In this document: in pieces, positions 1-8,904 of the stretch
Layout: every line of letters starts with the position of its first letter
Position numbering within the stretch: position 1 is the stretch's first letter
From: an uncultured Clostridia bacterium
GTDB taxonomy: Bacteria > Bacillota > Clostridia > Oscillospirales > Acutalibacteraceae
Assembly (NCBI GenBank): GCA_945948515.1
Contig: CAMFBH010000014.1
Coordinates: forward strand, 1 to 43,425
Direction of reading: 5' to 3'
DNA: 43,425 nucleotides
Position numbers and translations under genes: made by a program
The notes under the pieces: generated by a model
The model's database searches: none
What the model saw: the letters and a program-made list of their open reading frames with translations, nothing else
Told to the model about the DNA's origin: nothing

Positions 1-50
1 GATTGTTATTGTATTGTAAATTATTAAAATTTGTTATTTAAGGTCAGGAA

Positions 51-1019
51 ATGAGTAAAAAAATCAGCATTATTATTCCGGCATATAATACCGAAAAGTA
101 TATAGGTAGGTGCTTGGAAAGTGTTCTAAATCAAACTTATCAAAATCTTGAGATAATTCTCATTGACGACGGCTCAACAGATAATACATTTGAATTAATG
201 AATTATTATGCTTTAAATGATTCTCGAATAAAAATAATTCATAAAGATAATGACGGATTGGCAGAGGCGAGAAATACCGGAATGGACGCGTCAACAGGGG
301 AGTATCTAATCTTCATTGACAGTGATGATTTTATCGAAAACGATATGGTTGAATTCCTTTATAATATTGCAGAAGAGAACCGTGCCGATGTTTCAAGATG
401 CGGTTTTATTACCGATTACGAAGATGGCTCGACTACTATACCGCAATATAACTCTGAGCCTGTTTTTCTTGATTATGACGAGCGACTTGCTGATTTGTTT
501 GTGGGCGGTCATTTGAGCGGTGTGGTTTGGAACAAAATATATAGGCGCAGTGTGGTACAGAATATTCGCTTTTTAAAGGAAGACGGGTGTTCTGAAGATT
601 TTTCATTTAATTACAGAGTATTTAAAAATGCAACAAAAACCGTTTTTTGTGATATTCCTAAATATCATTATTGCATACGAGAAGGCTCGATAACCAAAAC
701 AAGCTTTAATGTAAATGCTTTTTCAATAACTAAAGTTAAGAAGATAGCATTAAATGAATTAAGCAAAAATAATAAAGTTTATCCTGTTGCTCTTAAAAGC
801 TTTATTTCTTCTGCCTTTATAGTTATGACAGGCTGTATAAGAAATTATGCTTGTATGGAAGAATATGAAGAGTTAAGACAGGAAGTTCTGAGCTTCAAAA
901 ACGAAATACTAAATAGCAAATTATTCAGCAGTACGGATAAGATTAAAGTTTTGCTGCTGTGTTATTTTCCAAGGATATATAAAAAGTTAATTGTAATGAA
1001 CGGACATATAAACAAATGA
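51..1019 (+). CDS. GT2 family glycosyltransferase, first of locus
   Basis: This 322-residue protein is a family 2 (GT-A fold) glycosyltransferase that should move a sugar from a nucleotide-sugar donor to a growing surface glycan at the cytoplasmic face of the membrane. The N-terminal domain shows the family signature: an IIIPAYN strand near residue 7, DDGSTD at 39-44 and the metal-binding IDSDD at 89-93. The C-terminal half (about 200-322) is poorly conserved and probably sets acceptor specificity. The start is supported by a weak AGG-rich stretch just upstream. Its stop overlaps the next start (ATGA), so the two genes are translationally coupled. Its closest relative in the window is the next gene, with the same layout and similar N-terminal motifs, suggesting an old duplication. 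Donor and acceptor cannot be read from sequence. Confidence 0.9.
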   Translation: MSKKISIIIPAYNTEKYIGRCLESVLNQTYQNLEIILIDDGSTDNTFELMNYYALNDSRIKIIHKDNDGLAEARNTGMDASTGEYLIFIDSDDFIENDMVEFLYNIAEENRADVSRCGFITDYEDGSTTIPQYNSEPVFLDYDERLADLFVGGHLSGVVWNKIYRRSVVQNIRFLKEDGCSEDFSFNYRVFKNATKTVFCDIPKYHYCIREGSITKTSFNVNAFSITKVKKIALNELSKNNKVYPVALKSFISSAFIVMTGCIRNYACMEEYEELRQEVLSFKNEILNSKLFSSTDKIKVLLLCYFPRIYKKLIVMNGHINK

Positions 1020-1975
1020 TTAATGAATTAATAAGTGTTATAATTCCCGTATATAACAACGAAAATTACCTTGATAAATGTATTGAAAGCGTTGTTAATC
1101 AAACATATAAAAATCTCGAAATAATTCTTGTTGATGACGGTTCAACAGATAATTCACCTAAACTATGCGATGAATGGGCCAAGAATGATAGCAGAATAAA
1201 AGTTATTCATAAGGACAATACGGGAGTATCCGATTCAAGAAATATCGCTTTGGATATTGTTAAAGGGGATTATATTACATTTGTTGATTCTGATGATTAT
1301 GTTGATAACGATTATATTGAATCAATGTTAAAGGCGGCGGAAGAAACAGAGTCCGATATCGCGGTTTCGGGGTTTTATTTTGATTTTACCGATGGCACTT
1401 CAGAAGAATTAAATAGTGATTATTGCATCTTTAACAAAAACGATTTATTAAAAAGCTACTTAATGGATTTAATCAGACCTGAAGCATGTGCAAAGCTTAT
1501 AAAAAGAAGCATTATTGCTGACATCAGATTTGAAATCAATGTTCATTATGCAGAGGATTTTCTGTTTAACTACAATATTTTGAAAAATGCAAGCAGGCTT
1601 GTAAATATAGGAGAGCCTAAATATCATTATCTTCAGGAAAGCGGTAATTCTTCAACAACTGCTTTAATCACAAGTAATAGAGCAGAAAGCTATAAGGTGT
1701 TCGAAAGAGTGCTTAAAGAATGCTCAGAATTTAATGAATTGTATTCTGCTTCTGTTTGGCGCTTTACCGTTGCAGTTTTTGCAATATTAACAAGAGTAAT
1801 GCAGGATGAAGAATTTTTAAATGAATATTTTGATGATATTTCGAACTGCATAATTAAATACAGAAAAGATATTTTAATTAACAAATATATCAGAAAAAAG
1901 CATAAGCTTGCTGTTTTATTGTTATGCTTCAGTAAATCCCTATATATAAAGGTTTTTAAAAGAATGATTGGCTGA
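1016..1975 (+). CDS. GT2 family glycosyltransferase, second of locus
   Basis: A second family 2 glycosyltransferase (319 residues) with the same layout as its upstream neighbour: IIPVYN near residue 9, DDGSTD at 40-45 and VDSDDYVDND near 90-99 for metal and nucleotide-sugar binding, followed by a variable C-terminal half. It overlaps the previous gene by four bases. A tail of basic residues and a hydrophobic stretch near the end fits loose membrane association, which is common for enzymes that build lipid-linked repeat units. Having two related GT2 enzymes in tandem suggests successive sugar additions to one repeat unit. Sugar identity is unknown. Confidence 0.9.
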   Translation: MINELISVIIPVYNNENYLDKCIESVVNQTYKNLEIILVDDGSTDNSPKLCDEWAKNDSRIKVIHKDNTGVSDSRNIALDIVKGDYITFVDSDDYVDNDYIESMLKAAEETESDIAVSGFYFDFTDGTSEELNSDYCIFNKNDLLKSYLMDLIRPEACAKLIKRSIIADIRFEINVHYAEDFLFNYNILKNASRLVNIGEPKYHYLQESGNSSTTALITSNRAESYKVFERVLKECSEFNELYSASVWRFTVAVFAILTRVMQDEEFLNEYFDDISNCIIKYRKDILINKYIRKKHKLAVLLLCFSKSLYIKVFKRMIG

Positions 1976-1992
1976 CACGGAGGTTTTTCTTT

Positions 1993-3555
1993 TTGAAAAA
2001 GAGTTTTACAAAATCCGAAGAAAGAAGAATCGGTTCTGTTCTTTCCTATGTACAAATAGGAATATCTGCCGCTTCCGGAATATTATATACTCCGTTAATG
2101 ATTAGGATGCTCGGTCAGAATGATTACGGGCTTTACGGAACCGTAAACTCATTTATCGGAATGCTTGGCTTATTGAATTTAGGATTTTCAAGCTCATATA
2201 TTAAGTTCTATTCCGCCTATAAATTGAAAAATGAGCAGGATAAGATTAATTCATTTAATTCTTTGTTCTTTGTTGTTTTTGCAGTAATTTCACTGATTGC
2301 CGCTATTTTGGGTTTGTTTTTTTCTTTCAATCTTAATTATGTTTTTCAGCAAGGTCTGACATCTGAAGAGTATTCAAAAGCTCGAATTATGATGCTTTTG
2401 CTCACTTCCACAACCTCTCTAAGCTTTTTGCTTACGGTTTTCAGCTGTTATGTAGGTGCAAATGAAAAGTTTATATTTCAAAAAAGCGTAAGTATTATTT
2501 CTGCAATCGCTTCATTGTTGCTCAGTATTGCCGTTCTTTTTTTAGATTATGGAGTAGTTTCACTCGTAGCATTATCGGTTATAATATCCGTGTTAGTTGA
2601 GATCACATATGTTTTTTATTCAGTTAAAAGGCTTAACTTTAAATTTGATTTTAAAAATATGGATACATCTGTTTTTAAATCGGTTTTTGCTTTTTCGGGC
2701 TTAATAGCAATCAATATGGTTGTTGATAAAGTAAATTCCGGAATAGACAGCGTTTTGCTCGGTAGATTTTGTGGAACCGCAGTTGTTGCCGTTTACACCG
2801 TCGGCGCAAGCCTTAACACACACTTTACTACCTTTTCAACGGCTATTTCGGGCGTTTTTGTTCCGCATGTTCACTCATTGGTAAATTCTTACGAAATGGA
2901 TTCTAAAGAGCAAAGAGATGCGCTTACGGCATTTTTTGTAAAAGTCGGAAGGCTTCAGTTCCTGCTTCTTGCGCTAATTGCATCGGGAGTTGTTTTTTTC
3001 GGAAAAATATTTATTTATTATTGGGCAGGTCCCGGATATGACGATTCATATTACATATCACTTATTCTTATACTGCCGAGTATTATATCCCTAATTCAAA
3101 ATGTGGGAATTGAGATACAACGCGCAGAAAACAGGCATCATTACCGTTCATATATTTACGGTGCAATGGCTATTGTAAACCTATTGATTAGTATTTATTT
3201 GTGCCAAATTTGGGGCGGTATAGGCAGTGCAGTAGGAACAGGCCTTGCTTCGATTATTGCTAACGGTCTTATTATGAATATTGTTTATCATAAGAAAATA
3301 AATGTTGACATGATTGTGTTTTGGAAAAATATTTTAAGGCAGAGCGTTGGAATGATTATTCCGTTTATTATTGGAATATTAATAACGAGGTTTGTAAAAA
3401 TCAATTCAATTTTTGAAATGATCATTTGGATTTTGATTTACTCAGCCGTTTACTTTTTATTTGTTTGGTTATTCTCCATGAATTGCTATGAGAAGGGCCT
3501 TGTAAAATCAATGGTTGTTAAAATTCTTCCGAAAGGTTTGGGAAAAAATGAATAA
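1993..3555 (+). CDS. Wzx/MATE-like polysaccharide flippase
   Basis: This 520-residue polytopic protein matches the polysaccharide transport (PST) exporter family, relatives of Wzx and MurJ in the MOP superfamily, which flip undecaprenyl-linked oligosaccharide units across the membrane. About 12-14 hydrophobic helices run along the whole length. The N-terminal segment (IGSVLSYVQIGISAASGILY, residues 13-32) is the usual first helix, and YTPLMIRMLGQNDYGLYGTV is typical of the family. Translation starts at TTG, chosen because GGAGG lies nine bases upstream and no ATG is well placed. It follows two glycosyltransferases, which fits flipping of their product. A Wzy polymerase is not visible in the window, so chain extension may depend on another gene or on the CDP-glycerol-type transferase downstream. 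Confidence 0.88.
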   Translation: MKKSFTKSEERRIGSVLSYVQIGISAASGILYTPLMIRMLGQNDYGLYGTVNSFIGMLGLLNLGFSSSYIKFYSAYKLKNEQDKINSFNSLFFVVFAVISLIAAILGLFFSFNLNYVFQQGLTSEEYSKARIMMLLLTSTTSLSFLLTVFSCYVGANEKFIFQKSVSIISAIASLLLSIAVLFLDYGVVSLVALSVIISVLVEITYVFYSVKRLNFKFDFKNMDTSVFKSVFAFSGLIAINMVVDKVNSGIDSVLLGRFCGTAVVAVYTVGASLNTHFTTFSTAISGVFVPHVHSLVNSYEMDSKEQRDALTAFFVKVGRLQFLLLALIASGVVFFGKIFIYYWAGPGYDDSYYISLILILPSIISLIQNVGIEIQRAENRHHYRSYIYGAMAIVNLLISIYLCQIWGGIGSAVGTGLASIIANGLIMNIVYHKKINVDMIVFWKNILRQSVGMIIPFIIGILITRFVKINSIFEMIIWILIYSAVYFLFVWLFSMNCYEKGLVKSMVVKILPKGLGKNE

Positions 3556-4708
3556 ACTTAAAATCAAAATAAGTAAATTAATAAGAAAAGCAGAAAAAAA
3601 ATTCATAACTAAACTGCCTATTAGAAATGTTATTCTTCTTGAAAGTTATCCGGATTACACAGATAACGCACTTGCTGTGTTCAAAGAGTTAATAAAGAGA
3701 GAAGTTAATAAAAAGTATAAAATAATTTGGATAACCGATAAGGACATTCCACTTCCGAAAAGCTTAGCATTTAAAAATGTTTCAAGTTTGTCTCGTCAAG
3801 AAGGAGAAAAATATTATTATTATACACATACAGCTAAGTGTATCCTTTGCGGAAATAATTTTATTGATAAGCGTAAGGACAAGCAGTACTATTTGTTTTT
3901 GGCTCACGGAGCAGCGTTTAAAAATTGCAAGGGTAAGTATTCTTTGCCGCAAAATTGTGTTAATGATGAGGCTCTTGCGTTCTCTGAGTTTATGGCTCAC
4001 TATGATGCTTCCAATCTTTCTGCAAATGAAAATAATTTTCTGCCGTTGGGATATCCGAGAAACGATACGCTTTTGAATACTGAAATAGATACTAAAGAAC
4101 TTTTTGAAAATTATAATTTTGAAAGAATAATTTATTGGCTTCCTACTTACAGACAGAATAGATGGGGAGCAAGCCACAGCAGTATATCAATCCCAATTAT
4201 TCATGATGAAAAATCAGCAGTTTTAATAAACGAATGTGCTAAAAAGAATAATGTTCTTATTGTTGTTAAGCCTCATCCCGCTCAGGTAATGTCGTTTGTG
4301 TTAACAATGAATCTCAGTAATCTTATTTTTATTGACAATGATTTCCTTAATGAAAAAGGTGTAAATAACTACGAGCTTCTCGGTGCTTCAGATGCTCTTA
4401 TTTCAGACTATTCTTCCGTATATTTTGATTATCTTATTACTGATAAGCCGATAGGTCTTTGTTGGGAGGATTTTGAAGAATACAGAAAAAATGAAGGTTT
4501 TATGATTGATCCGGAATTTATAATGAAAGGCGGAGAAAAAATATATACTCCCGACGATTTATGCGGATTTATTCAAAGAATTTCACAAAATGAAGATATC
4601 CTTAAAGATGAGAGAGAAAATATTTGTAATCTTGTTCATAAATATTCCGACGCAAAATCAACCGAGCGCGTTGTAGATCATATTTTGTTGAGATTAGGGG
4701 AGATATAG
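3548..4708 (+). CDS. CDP-glycerol/CDP-ribitol-type phosphopolyol transferase
   Basis: This 386-residue protein belongs to the CDP-glycerol:poly(glycerophosphate) glycerophosphotransferase family (TagB/TagF/TarL), which adds glycerol- or ribitol-phosphate to wall polymers. Visible family motifs are LAHGAAFK with the active-site histidine near residue 120, LGYPRND near 167, WLPTYR near 197, KPHP near 241, and SDYSSVYFDYL near 286-296, the usual nucleotide and polyol-phosphate binding region. I chose the ATG at 3548, which overlaps the flippase stop by eight bases, because an upstream in-frame ATG would place 11 extra codons inside the flippase. The N-terminus is rich in lysine and lacks a signal, as expected for a peripheral membrane enzyme. 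Its neighbour encodes a cytidylyltransferase that could make the CDP-activated donor. Whether glycerol or ribitol phosphate is used is not decidable here. Confidence 0.85.
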   Translation: MNKLKIKISKLIRKAEKKFITKLPIRNVILLESYPDYTDNALAVFKELIKREVNKKYKIIWITDKDIPLPKSLAFKNVSSLSRQEGEKYYYYTHTAKCILCGNNFIDKRKDKQYYLFLAHGAAFKNCKGKYSLPQNCVNDEALAFSEFMAHYDASNLSANENNFLPLGYPRNDTLLNTEIDTKELFENYNFERIIYWLPTYRQNRWGASHSSISIPIIHDEKSAVLINECAKKNNVLIVVKPHPAQVMSFVLTMNLSNLIFIDNDFLNEKGVNNYELLGASDALISDYSSVYFDYLITDKPIGLCWEDFEEYRKNEGFMIDPEFIMKGGEKIYTPDDLCGFIQRISQNEDILKDERENICNLVHKYSDAKSTERVVDHILLRLGEI

Positions 4709-4710
4709 AT

Positions 4711-5370
4711 ATGAATGTTGCATTGATTATGAGCGGCGGTGTGGGAAAAAGATTTGGTTCCGCTCTTCCAAAGCAATATAATACTATCAAAGGAAGACCG
4801 ATTATTGACTATGTCATTGATGCCTGCAAGAAATCAAAGCTGACCGACAGAATTGTTGTAGTTTGTGATCCTTCATGTGTAGGTTACAGTGAATATTTAA
4901 AAAACGGAGAAGTTGATATTGCTCTTAACGGCAACGAGCGGTGCTATTCGCTGAATAACGGATTAAAATTTATTGAAGAACATTATGACTGTGATAAGGT
5001 CTGTATTTTTGATGCAGTTGCTCCGTTCGTTTATCCAAGACTCATTGATGTATATTTTTCCAAGCTTGATGAATATGACTGTGTAATTACTAGCCAAAAG
5101 ATTACCGGCGAATTAGGTAATTATGATTATGATATTCTTCAGCGCTCTGATTATTACATTTCTCAGTCTCCCGAGGCATTTAGGTTTAAACTGCTGATGA
5201 AGTATTTTGATCCTGAATTTCCTTCTTCGGAGCTTGCCAATCAGCTTCCCAAGAATACTAAGCGGTATCTTAATTTTGATTTTAAAATGAATCTCAAAAT
5301 TACATATGATTTTGATTTGAGATACGCCGAATATATGATAGATTACTTTAGAGAATTGAACGGAAATTAA
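4711..5370 (+). CDS. TarI/IspD-like polyol-phosphate cytidylyltransferase
   Basis: This 219-residue protein is a nucleotidyltransferase of the IspD/TarI family, which couples CTP to a sugar-alcohol phosphate and releases pyrophosphate. Recognisable elements are GGVGKRFG at 9-16 with PKQY at 20-23 (CTP-binding loop), NGNERCYSL near 73-81, DAVAPF at 101-106, SQSPEAF at 151-157 and NLKITYDFDL at 194-203. The first loop reads SGG rather than the usual AAG, and the HDxARPF block of IspD is replaced by FDAVAPF, so this is not a typical isoprenoid IspD. Beside a CDP-glycerol-family transferase, a role making CDP-ribitol or CDP-glycerol is more likely. TarI usually travels with a TarJ reductase, and none is visible here. 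The AGGGGAG ribosome site supports the start. Confidence 0.78.
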   Translation: MNVALIMSGGVGKRFGSALPKQYNTIKGRPIIDYVIDACKKSKLTDRIVVVCDPSCVGYSEYLKNGEVDIALNGNERCYSLNNGLKFIEEHYDCDKVCIFDAVAPFVYPRLIDVYFSKLDEYDCVITSQKITGELGNYDYDILQRSDYYISQSPEAFRFKLLMKYFDPEFPSSELANQLPKNTKRYLNFDFKMNLKITYDFDLRYAEYMIDYFRELNGN

Positions 5371-5372
5371 TT

Positions 5373-6446
5373 ATGACAGTTTTTTTATTAATTATAGTTG
5401 CATTATGCCTTTATAAAATAAAGCTTCCGAAACCGCTTCTCAGCGGATTCAACGATAACTGCTTAGATATTACCGTAACTAATTCAATTAAGGGTATATT
5501 TATTCTTTTGGTGTTTTTAAGTCATGTAAACAATTATTTATTAGCCTATCCCGAATACTTAAGCAGCAGACTTAACAGCATATATTGTAATTTTCAAATG
5601 CAGCATTTAGGTCAGGGAATTGTTATAATGTTTCTCCTTTATTCAGGATACGGAGTTATGGAATCTATTAAGAAAAAAGGAACGGCATATGTAAACGCCA
5701 TTCCTTGCAAAAGATTTCTAACAACGCTGATTAATTTTGACTGTGCAGTTTTTCTCTTTTTAATTCTCGGACTTTTTCTTGGAACCTACAAGGAATGGAG
5801 TATAGGTCAGATCCTTTTGTCATTTACAGGATGGACCGGAATCGGAAACAGTAATTGGTACATTTTTGCCGTTCTTATGCTTTATATGATAACATTCGTA
5901 TCATTCAAGATAGGTAAAGAGAAATACAATCTTTCTGCTTGCTTTGTAACGCTTTTTACATTTGTTTATATTGTGGTTATGTCAAGATTCAAAGAAGCAT
6001 GGTGGTTTGACACTGTTATGTGCTATCCGATTGGAATGTGGATTTCAATAAATAAGGAAAGAATTTTTAGCTTTTTCAAAAAGAATAAAGTTAATTATTA
6101 TGCTGTAACATTATCAGTTATGATTGCTTTTGTTGTATTACATATTTTCAGAAATAAGCATATTCTTTGCTACGAGGCGGCAATTCTTCTGCTTTCTGTT
6201 CTTGTAGTTTTGATAACAATGAAAATTGATATTAACAATCCCATTCTTCAATTTTTAGGCAAGTACCTTTTTGAAATATACATACTTATGAGACTGCCTA
6301 TGCTGGTTCTTTTGCATTTCGGAATAACAAACACATATTTATTTGTTATAATCAGCTTTGTGTTAACTGTATTAATGGCTTTAGTATTTAAAAAACTTCT
6401 CAAATTTGTTGACAATGGGATTTTGAAGCTTTGTAAAATAAAATAG
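5373..6446 (+). CDS. Membrane acyltransferase, acyltransferase-3 family
   Basis: A 357-residue polytopic protein resembling the acyltransferase-3 family (OafA/YrhL-type), which O-acetylates or otherwise acylates surface glycans from the cytoplasmic side. About nine or ten hydrophobic helices are spread along the chain. The N-terminal stretch SIKGIFILLVFLSHVNNYL (about residues 39-57) carries the histidine expected at the active site of this family, and NWYIFAVLMLYM near 165 is a common helix. The gene follows the cytidylyltransferase by two bases and lies inside the glycan locus, so decoration of the locus product is the simplest job. It lacks a C-terminal SGNH domain. The acyl group and target are unknown. 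Confidence 0.75.
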   Translation: MTVFLLIIVALCLYKIKLPKPLLSGFNDNCLDITVTNSIKGIFILLVFLSHVNNYLLAYPEYLSSRLNSIYCNFQMQHLGQGIVIMFLLYSGYGVMESIKKKGTAYVNAIPCKRFLTTLINFDCAVFLFLILGLFLGTYKEWSIGQILLSFTGWTGIGNSNWYIFAVLMLYMITFVSFKIGKEKYNLSACFVTLFTFVYIVVMSRFKEAWWFDTVMCYPIGMWISINKERIFSFFKKNKVNYYAVTLSVMIAFVVLHIFRNKHILCYEAAILLLSVLVVLITMKIDINNPILQFLGKYLFEIYILMRLPMLVLLHFGITNTYLFVIISFVLTVLMALVFKKLLKFVDNGILKLCKIK

Positions 6447-6461
6447 TTTTATGGTGATTTT

Positions 6462-7343
6462 ATGCACGCATATATGATTATTGCTCATAATCAGTTTAAA
6501 CTGCTTGAATATTTGATTAAAGCGCTTGATGATGAGCGTAATGACATTTTTATTCATATTGATTCAAAGGTTAAAAATTTTGATTTTAACTATTTTGAGA
6601 ATTTAACTAAATATTCAAATGTTTATTTTACCGACAGAACATCAATAACTTGGGGCGATTTCAGTCAGGTAAAATGCGAAATGATTTTACTTAAAGCTGC
6701 CGTTGAAAACCAAACCGAAGATAGGCGATATTCATATTTTCATTTGATTTCGGGTGTTGACCTTCCGATTAAATCAAATGATTACATACATGATTTCTTT
6801 AAAGAAAATAACGGAACTGAGTTTATACATTATACAAATAATACGGCCGATGATTTGGCAATAAACAGAATAAAGTATTATCATTTTTTCAGGCATAAAA
6901 GAATATTTATATATAAGCTGCTTTCTTTCGCGCTTTTTCAGCTCCAAAGATTAATCGGAGTAAATAGGCTTAAAAAGAATGATATTTCAGTCCAAAAGGG
7001 ATGTAACTGGTTCAGTATAACCGGAAATCTTGCAGAATATATTGTTGATAAAATTCCATACTATGAAAATATTTTCAAATATTCTTATTGTGCAGATGAG
7101 GTCTTCGTTCAAACAATAGTTGAAAATTCCGAATTTAAGAATAATGTTTATATGCGAAATTCTTCTGATAATCATCTTGCGTGTGCAAGACTGATAGATT
7201 GGAAAAGGGGAAATCCCTATGTGTTCAGGAACGAAGATTTTGAAGAGATAATTTCTTCTCCGGCAATTTTTGCTCGAAAGTTTGATTACGATAATTATCC
7301 TGAAATTGTTGAAAAGATTTTGAAGCACATTAAAAATGAATAA
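6462..7343 (+). CDS. GT14-type (core-2/I-branching-like) glycosyltransferase
   Basis: This 293-residue protein resembles family GT14, the core-2/I-branching beta-1,6-N-acetylglucosaminyltransferase family, whose bacterial members occur in capsule and exopolysaccharide loci. Features seen are an N-terminal AYMIIAHNQFKLLEYLIKAL strand-helix (3-22), FIHIDSK near residue 32, WGDFSQVKCEMILLKAA in the middle, HLISGVDLPIKS near 100 and GCNWFSIT near 180, in the order typical of the family. There is no signal peptide or transmembrane helix, so it should work at the cytoplasmic membrane face. It is the last gene of the locus before a bidirectional terminator. Its position fits addition of a side branch, possibly N-acetylglucosamine or xylose, but the sugar is an inference. 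Confidence 0.78.
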   Translation: MHAYMIIAHNQFKLLEYLIKALDDERNDIFIHIDSKVKNFDFNYFENLTKYSNVYFTDRTSITWGDFSQVKCEMILLKAAVENQTEDRRYSYFHLISGVDLPIKSNDYIHDFFKENNGTEFIHYTNNTADDLAINRIKYYHFFRHKRIFIYKLLSFALFQLQRLIGVNRLKKNDISVQKGCNWFSITGNLAEYIVDKIPYYENIFKYSYCADEVFVQTIVENSEFKNNVYMRNSSDNHLACARLIDWKRGNPYVFRNEDFEEIISSPAIFARKFDYDNYPEIVEKILKHIKNE

Positions 7344-7349
7344 AAAAAT

Positions 7350-7373
7350 AAAGGCTGTTTAATAACAGCCTTT
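7350..7373. terminator. Bidirectional terminator between glycan locus and rpmB
   Basis: The 10-base arms AAAGGCTGTT and AACAGCCTTT enclose a four-base loop (TAAT). A/T-rich tracts flank both sides, with a long run of T when read toward the glycan genes on the minus strand. It sits between convergent genes, so it likely ends both the glycan transcript and the rpmB transcript. Confidence 0.85.
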
Positions 7374-7388
7374 AAATTTTGAAAATCA

Positions 7389-7574
7389 TTATGCTCTTTC
7401 AACTTTGCCTGAGCGAAGGCATCTTGTGCAAGCGTAAACTCTTTTAGGAGAGCCGTTTACAATAGCCTTTACCTTTTTGATGTTGGGTTTCCAAGTTCTG
7501 TTTGATCTTCTGTGTGAGTGAGAAACTTTAATGCCGAAAGATACTTCTTTTCCGCAGTATTCACATTTTGCCAT
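7389..7574 (-). CDS. rpmB: 50S ribosomal protein L28
   Basis: A 61-residue ribosomal protein L28 of the large subunit. It shows the zinc-binding form, with CxxC pairs at C4/C7 and C49/C52, and the conserved GKEVSFGIKVSHSHRRSNR segment near the N-terminus followed by TWKPNIKKVKA. The start is the ATG read from 7574, preceded by a strong AAGGAGGTG site; an upstream in-frame start would add 19 codons across that site and is not credible. The gene is transcribed alone, divergently from recA, from its own promoter. Four cysteines place it in the zinc-dependent group, for which many bacteria keep a zinc-free second copy under Zur control. No such copy is visible in this window. Confidence 0.97.
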   Translation of the reverse strand: MAKCEYCGKEVSFGIKVSHSHRRSNRTWKPNIKKVKAIVNGSPKRVYACTRCLRSGKVERA

Positions 7575-7609
7575 TTGCGAACACCTCCTTATAAATTTAC
7601 AACGCGTAT

Positions 7610-7638
7610 ATGATAGCAGAAAAATTACCAAATTGCAA
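7610..7638 (-). promoter_or_regulatory. Predicted sigma-A promoter of rpmB
   Basis: Read on the minus strand, TTGCAA (7633-7638) and TATCAT (7610-7615) are separated by 17 bases, close to the vegetative sigma-A consensus. The predicted start lies about 30 bases upstream of the rpmB start codon, leaving room for its strong ribosome site. Confidence 0.7.
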
Positions 7639-7695
7639 GTATTTTTTTCAAAATATTTTTGAAATCCTTATTATTGCGCTTTTATTTATTAATTA

Positions 7696-7724
7696 TTGAT
7701 TTTATTATATATATATTGTATAAT
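7696..7724 (+). promoter_or_regulatory. Predicted sigma-A promoter of recA
   Basis: TTGATT (7696-7701) and a perfect TATAAT (7719-7724) are spaced by 17 bases. The predicted transcript start is about 25 bases upstream of the recA start codon and just before its AGGAGG ribosome site. I see no clear CGAAC-4-GTTCG-type LexA box around it, so SOS control is not evident from this sequence. Confidence 0.75.
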
Positions 7725-7755
7725 ATCAGCAGTAGATTTTAGGAGGATATTTTTT

Positions 7756-8904
7756 ATGGCAATAGATAAAAAATCCGCTTCTTCGGATAAGAAAACCGCT
7801 CTTGAATCTGCACTTAAGCAGATTGAAAAAACTTATGGTGCGGGTGCAATTATGAGGCTCGGTGAGAGCAGTGCTCTTAATGTTGATGCAATTTCAACAG
7901 GCTCTCTCACTCTCGATATCGCAACCGGTATCGGCGGTTTACCGAGAGGCAGAATTATTGAAATATACGGTCCCGAATCTTCAGGTAAAACAACTCTTGC
8001 TCTTCATTGCGTTGCCGAAGCTCAAAAGCTCGGCGGCGAGGCTGCTTTTATTGATGCAGAGCATGCTCTTGATCCGGTTTATGCAGGTAATCTCGGAGTT
8101 GATATTGACAGCCTTCTCGTTTCACAGCCCGATAACGGTGAGCAGGCTCTTGAAATTACCGAGCAGCTTGTTCGCTCAGGTGCTGTTGATATTATTGTTG
8201 TTGACTCTGTTGCGGCTCTTGTACCGAGAACTGAAATTGAAGGCGATATGGGAGATTCTCATGTAGGGCTTCACGCAAGACTTATGAGCCAGGCTCTCAG
8301 AAAGCTTGCAGGTTCGATTTCAAAGAGTAACTGTGTTATTATTTTCATAAACCAGCTCAGAGAGAAAGTTGGCGTTATTTACGGTAATCCCGAAGTAACA
8401 ACAGGAGGAAGAGCGCTCAAGTTCTATGCTTCAATGAGAATGGAGGTTCGTAAAACAGAAACACTTAAAGTTTCCGGAAACGAGTTTATCGGTTCAAGAA
8501 CAAGAGTTAAAATTGTTAAGAATAAGGTTGCTCCTCCTTTTAAACAGGCTGAGTTTGATATTATGTACGGAACAGGTATTTCTAAAACAGGTGAAATTCT
8601 TGATTTGGCTGTTGAACTCGGAATTATCAAAAAAGGCGGTTCATGGTTCTCATACGGAGACCGTCGCCTCGGACAGGGAAGAGATAATGTTAAAGCTCTT
8701 CTTTTAGAGGAACCCGATTTCGCAAATGATTTGGAAAATCAAATTAAAGAAAAGATGAAAGAACAGGCTCAGGCTGCCGGTAATAAGTTTAAAGGCACAT
8801 CCGCTCCAAAAGCTGAAATTGAGGCTAAGGAGGAAGCACCTGTTCAAACCAAAGCATCTGCAAGAGCAAAGCTCGATATTGTTGTTGAGGATGACGAGGA
8901 CTGA
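7756..8904 (+). CDS. recA: Recombinase RecA
   Basis: RecA (382 residues) forms ATP-dependent filaments on single-stranded DNA, drives strand exchange and activates LexA-type self-cleavage. The N-terminal region MAIDKKS leads into the core, with Walker A GPESSGKT at 72-79, the [15 protein letters not shown] helix near 130, [10 protein letters not shown] near 150 with the Walker B aspartate, and [10 protein letters not shown] near 195 in loop 2. The acidic C-terminal tail ends in VVEDDED, as is typical. I chose ATG 7756 because AGGAGG lies 9 bases upstream; an earlier in-frame start lies in the promoter. There is no intein. The stop overlaps the recX start by one base (TGATG), which couples the two genes. 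Confidence 0.98.
   Translation: MAIDKKSASSDKKTALESALKQIEKTYGAGAIMRLGESSALNVDAISTGSLTLDIATGIGGLPRGRIIEIYGPESSGKTTLALHCVAEAQKLGGEAAFIDAEHALDPVYAGNLGVDIDSLLVSQPDNGEQALEITEQLVRSGAVDIIVVDSVAALVPRTEIEGDMGDSHVGLHARLMSQALRKLAGSISKSNCVIIFINQLREKVGVIYGNPEVTTGGRALKFYASMRMEVRKTETLKVSGNEFIGSRTRVKIVKNKVAPPFKQAEFDIMYGTGISKTGEILDLAVELGIIKKGGSWFSYGDRRLGQGRDNVKALLLEEPDFANDLENQIKEKMKEQAQAAGNKFKGTSAPKAEIEAKEEAPVQTKASARAKLDIVVEDDED

Noticed and set aside
316-516. Alternative-frame ORFs within real genes (this and many others)
   Set aside because: They overlap genes with clear motifs, lack ribosome sites and show biased composition; they are reading-frame shadows.
4711-5370. Housekeeping IspD (isoprenoid pathway)
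   Set aside because: Key blocks differ from IspD and the neighbours are glycan genes, so I call it TarI/IspD-like; an IspD role is not fully excluded.
7575-7755. A LexA box upstream of recA
   Set aside because: I looked for CGAAC-4-GTTCG or close variants in the gap and did not find one; a diverged operator remains possible.
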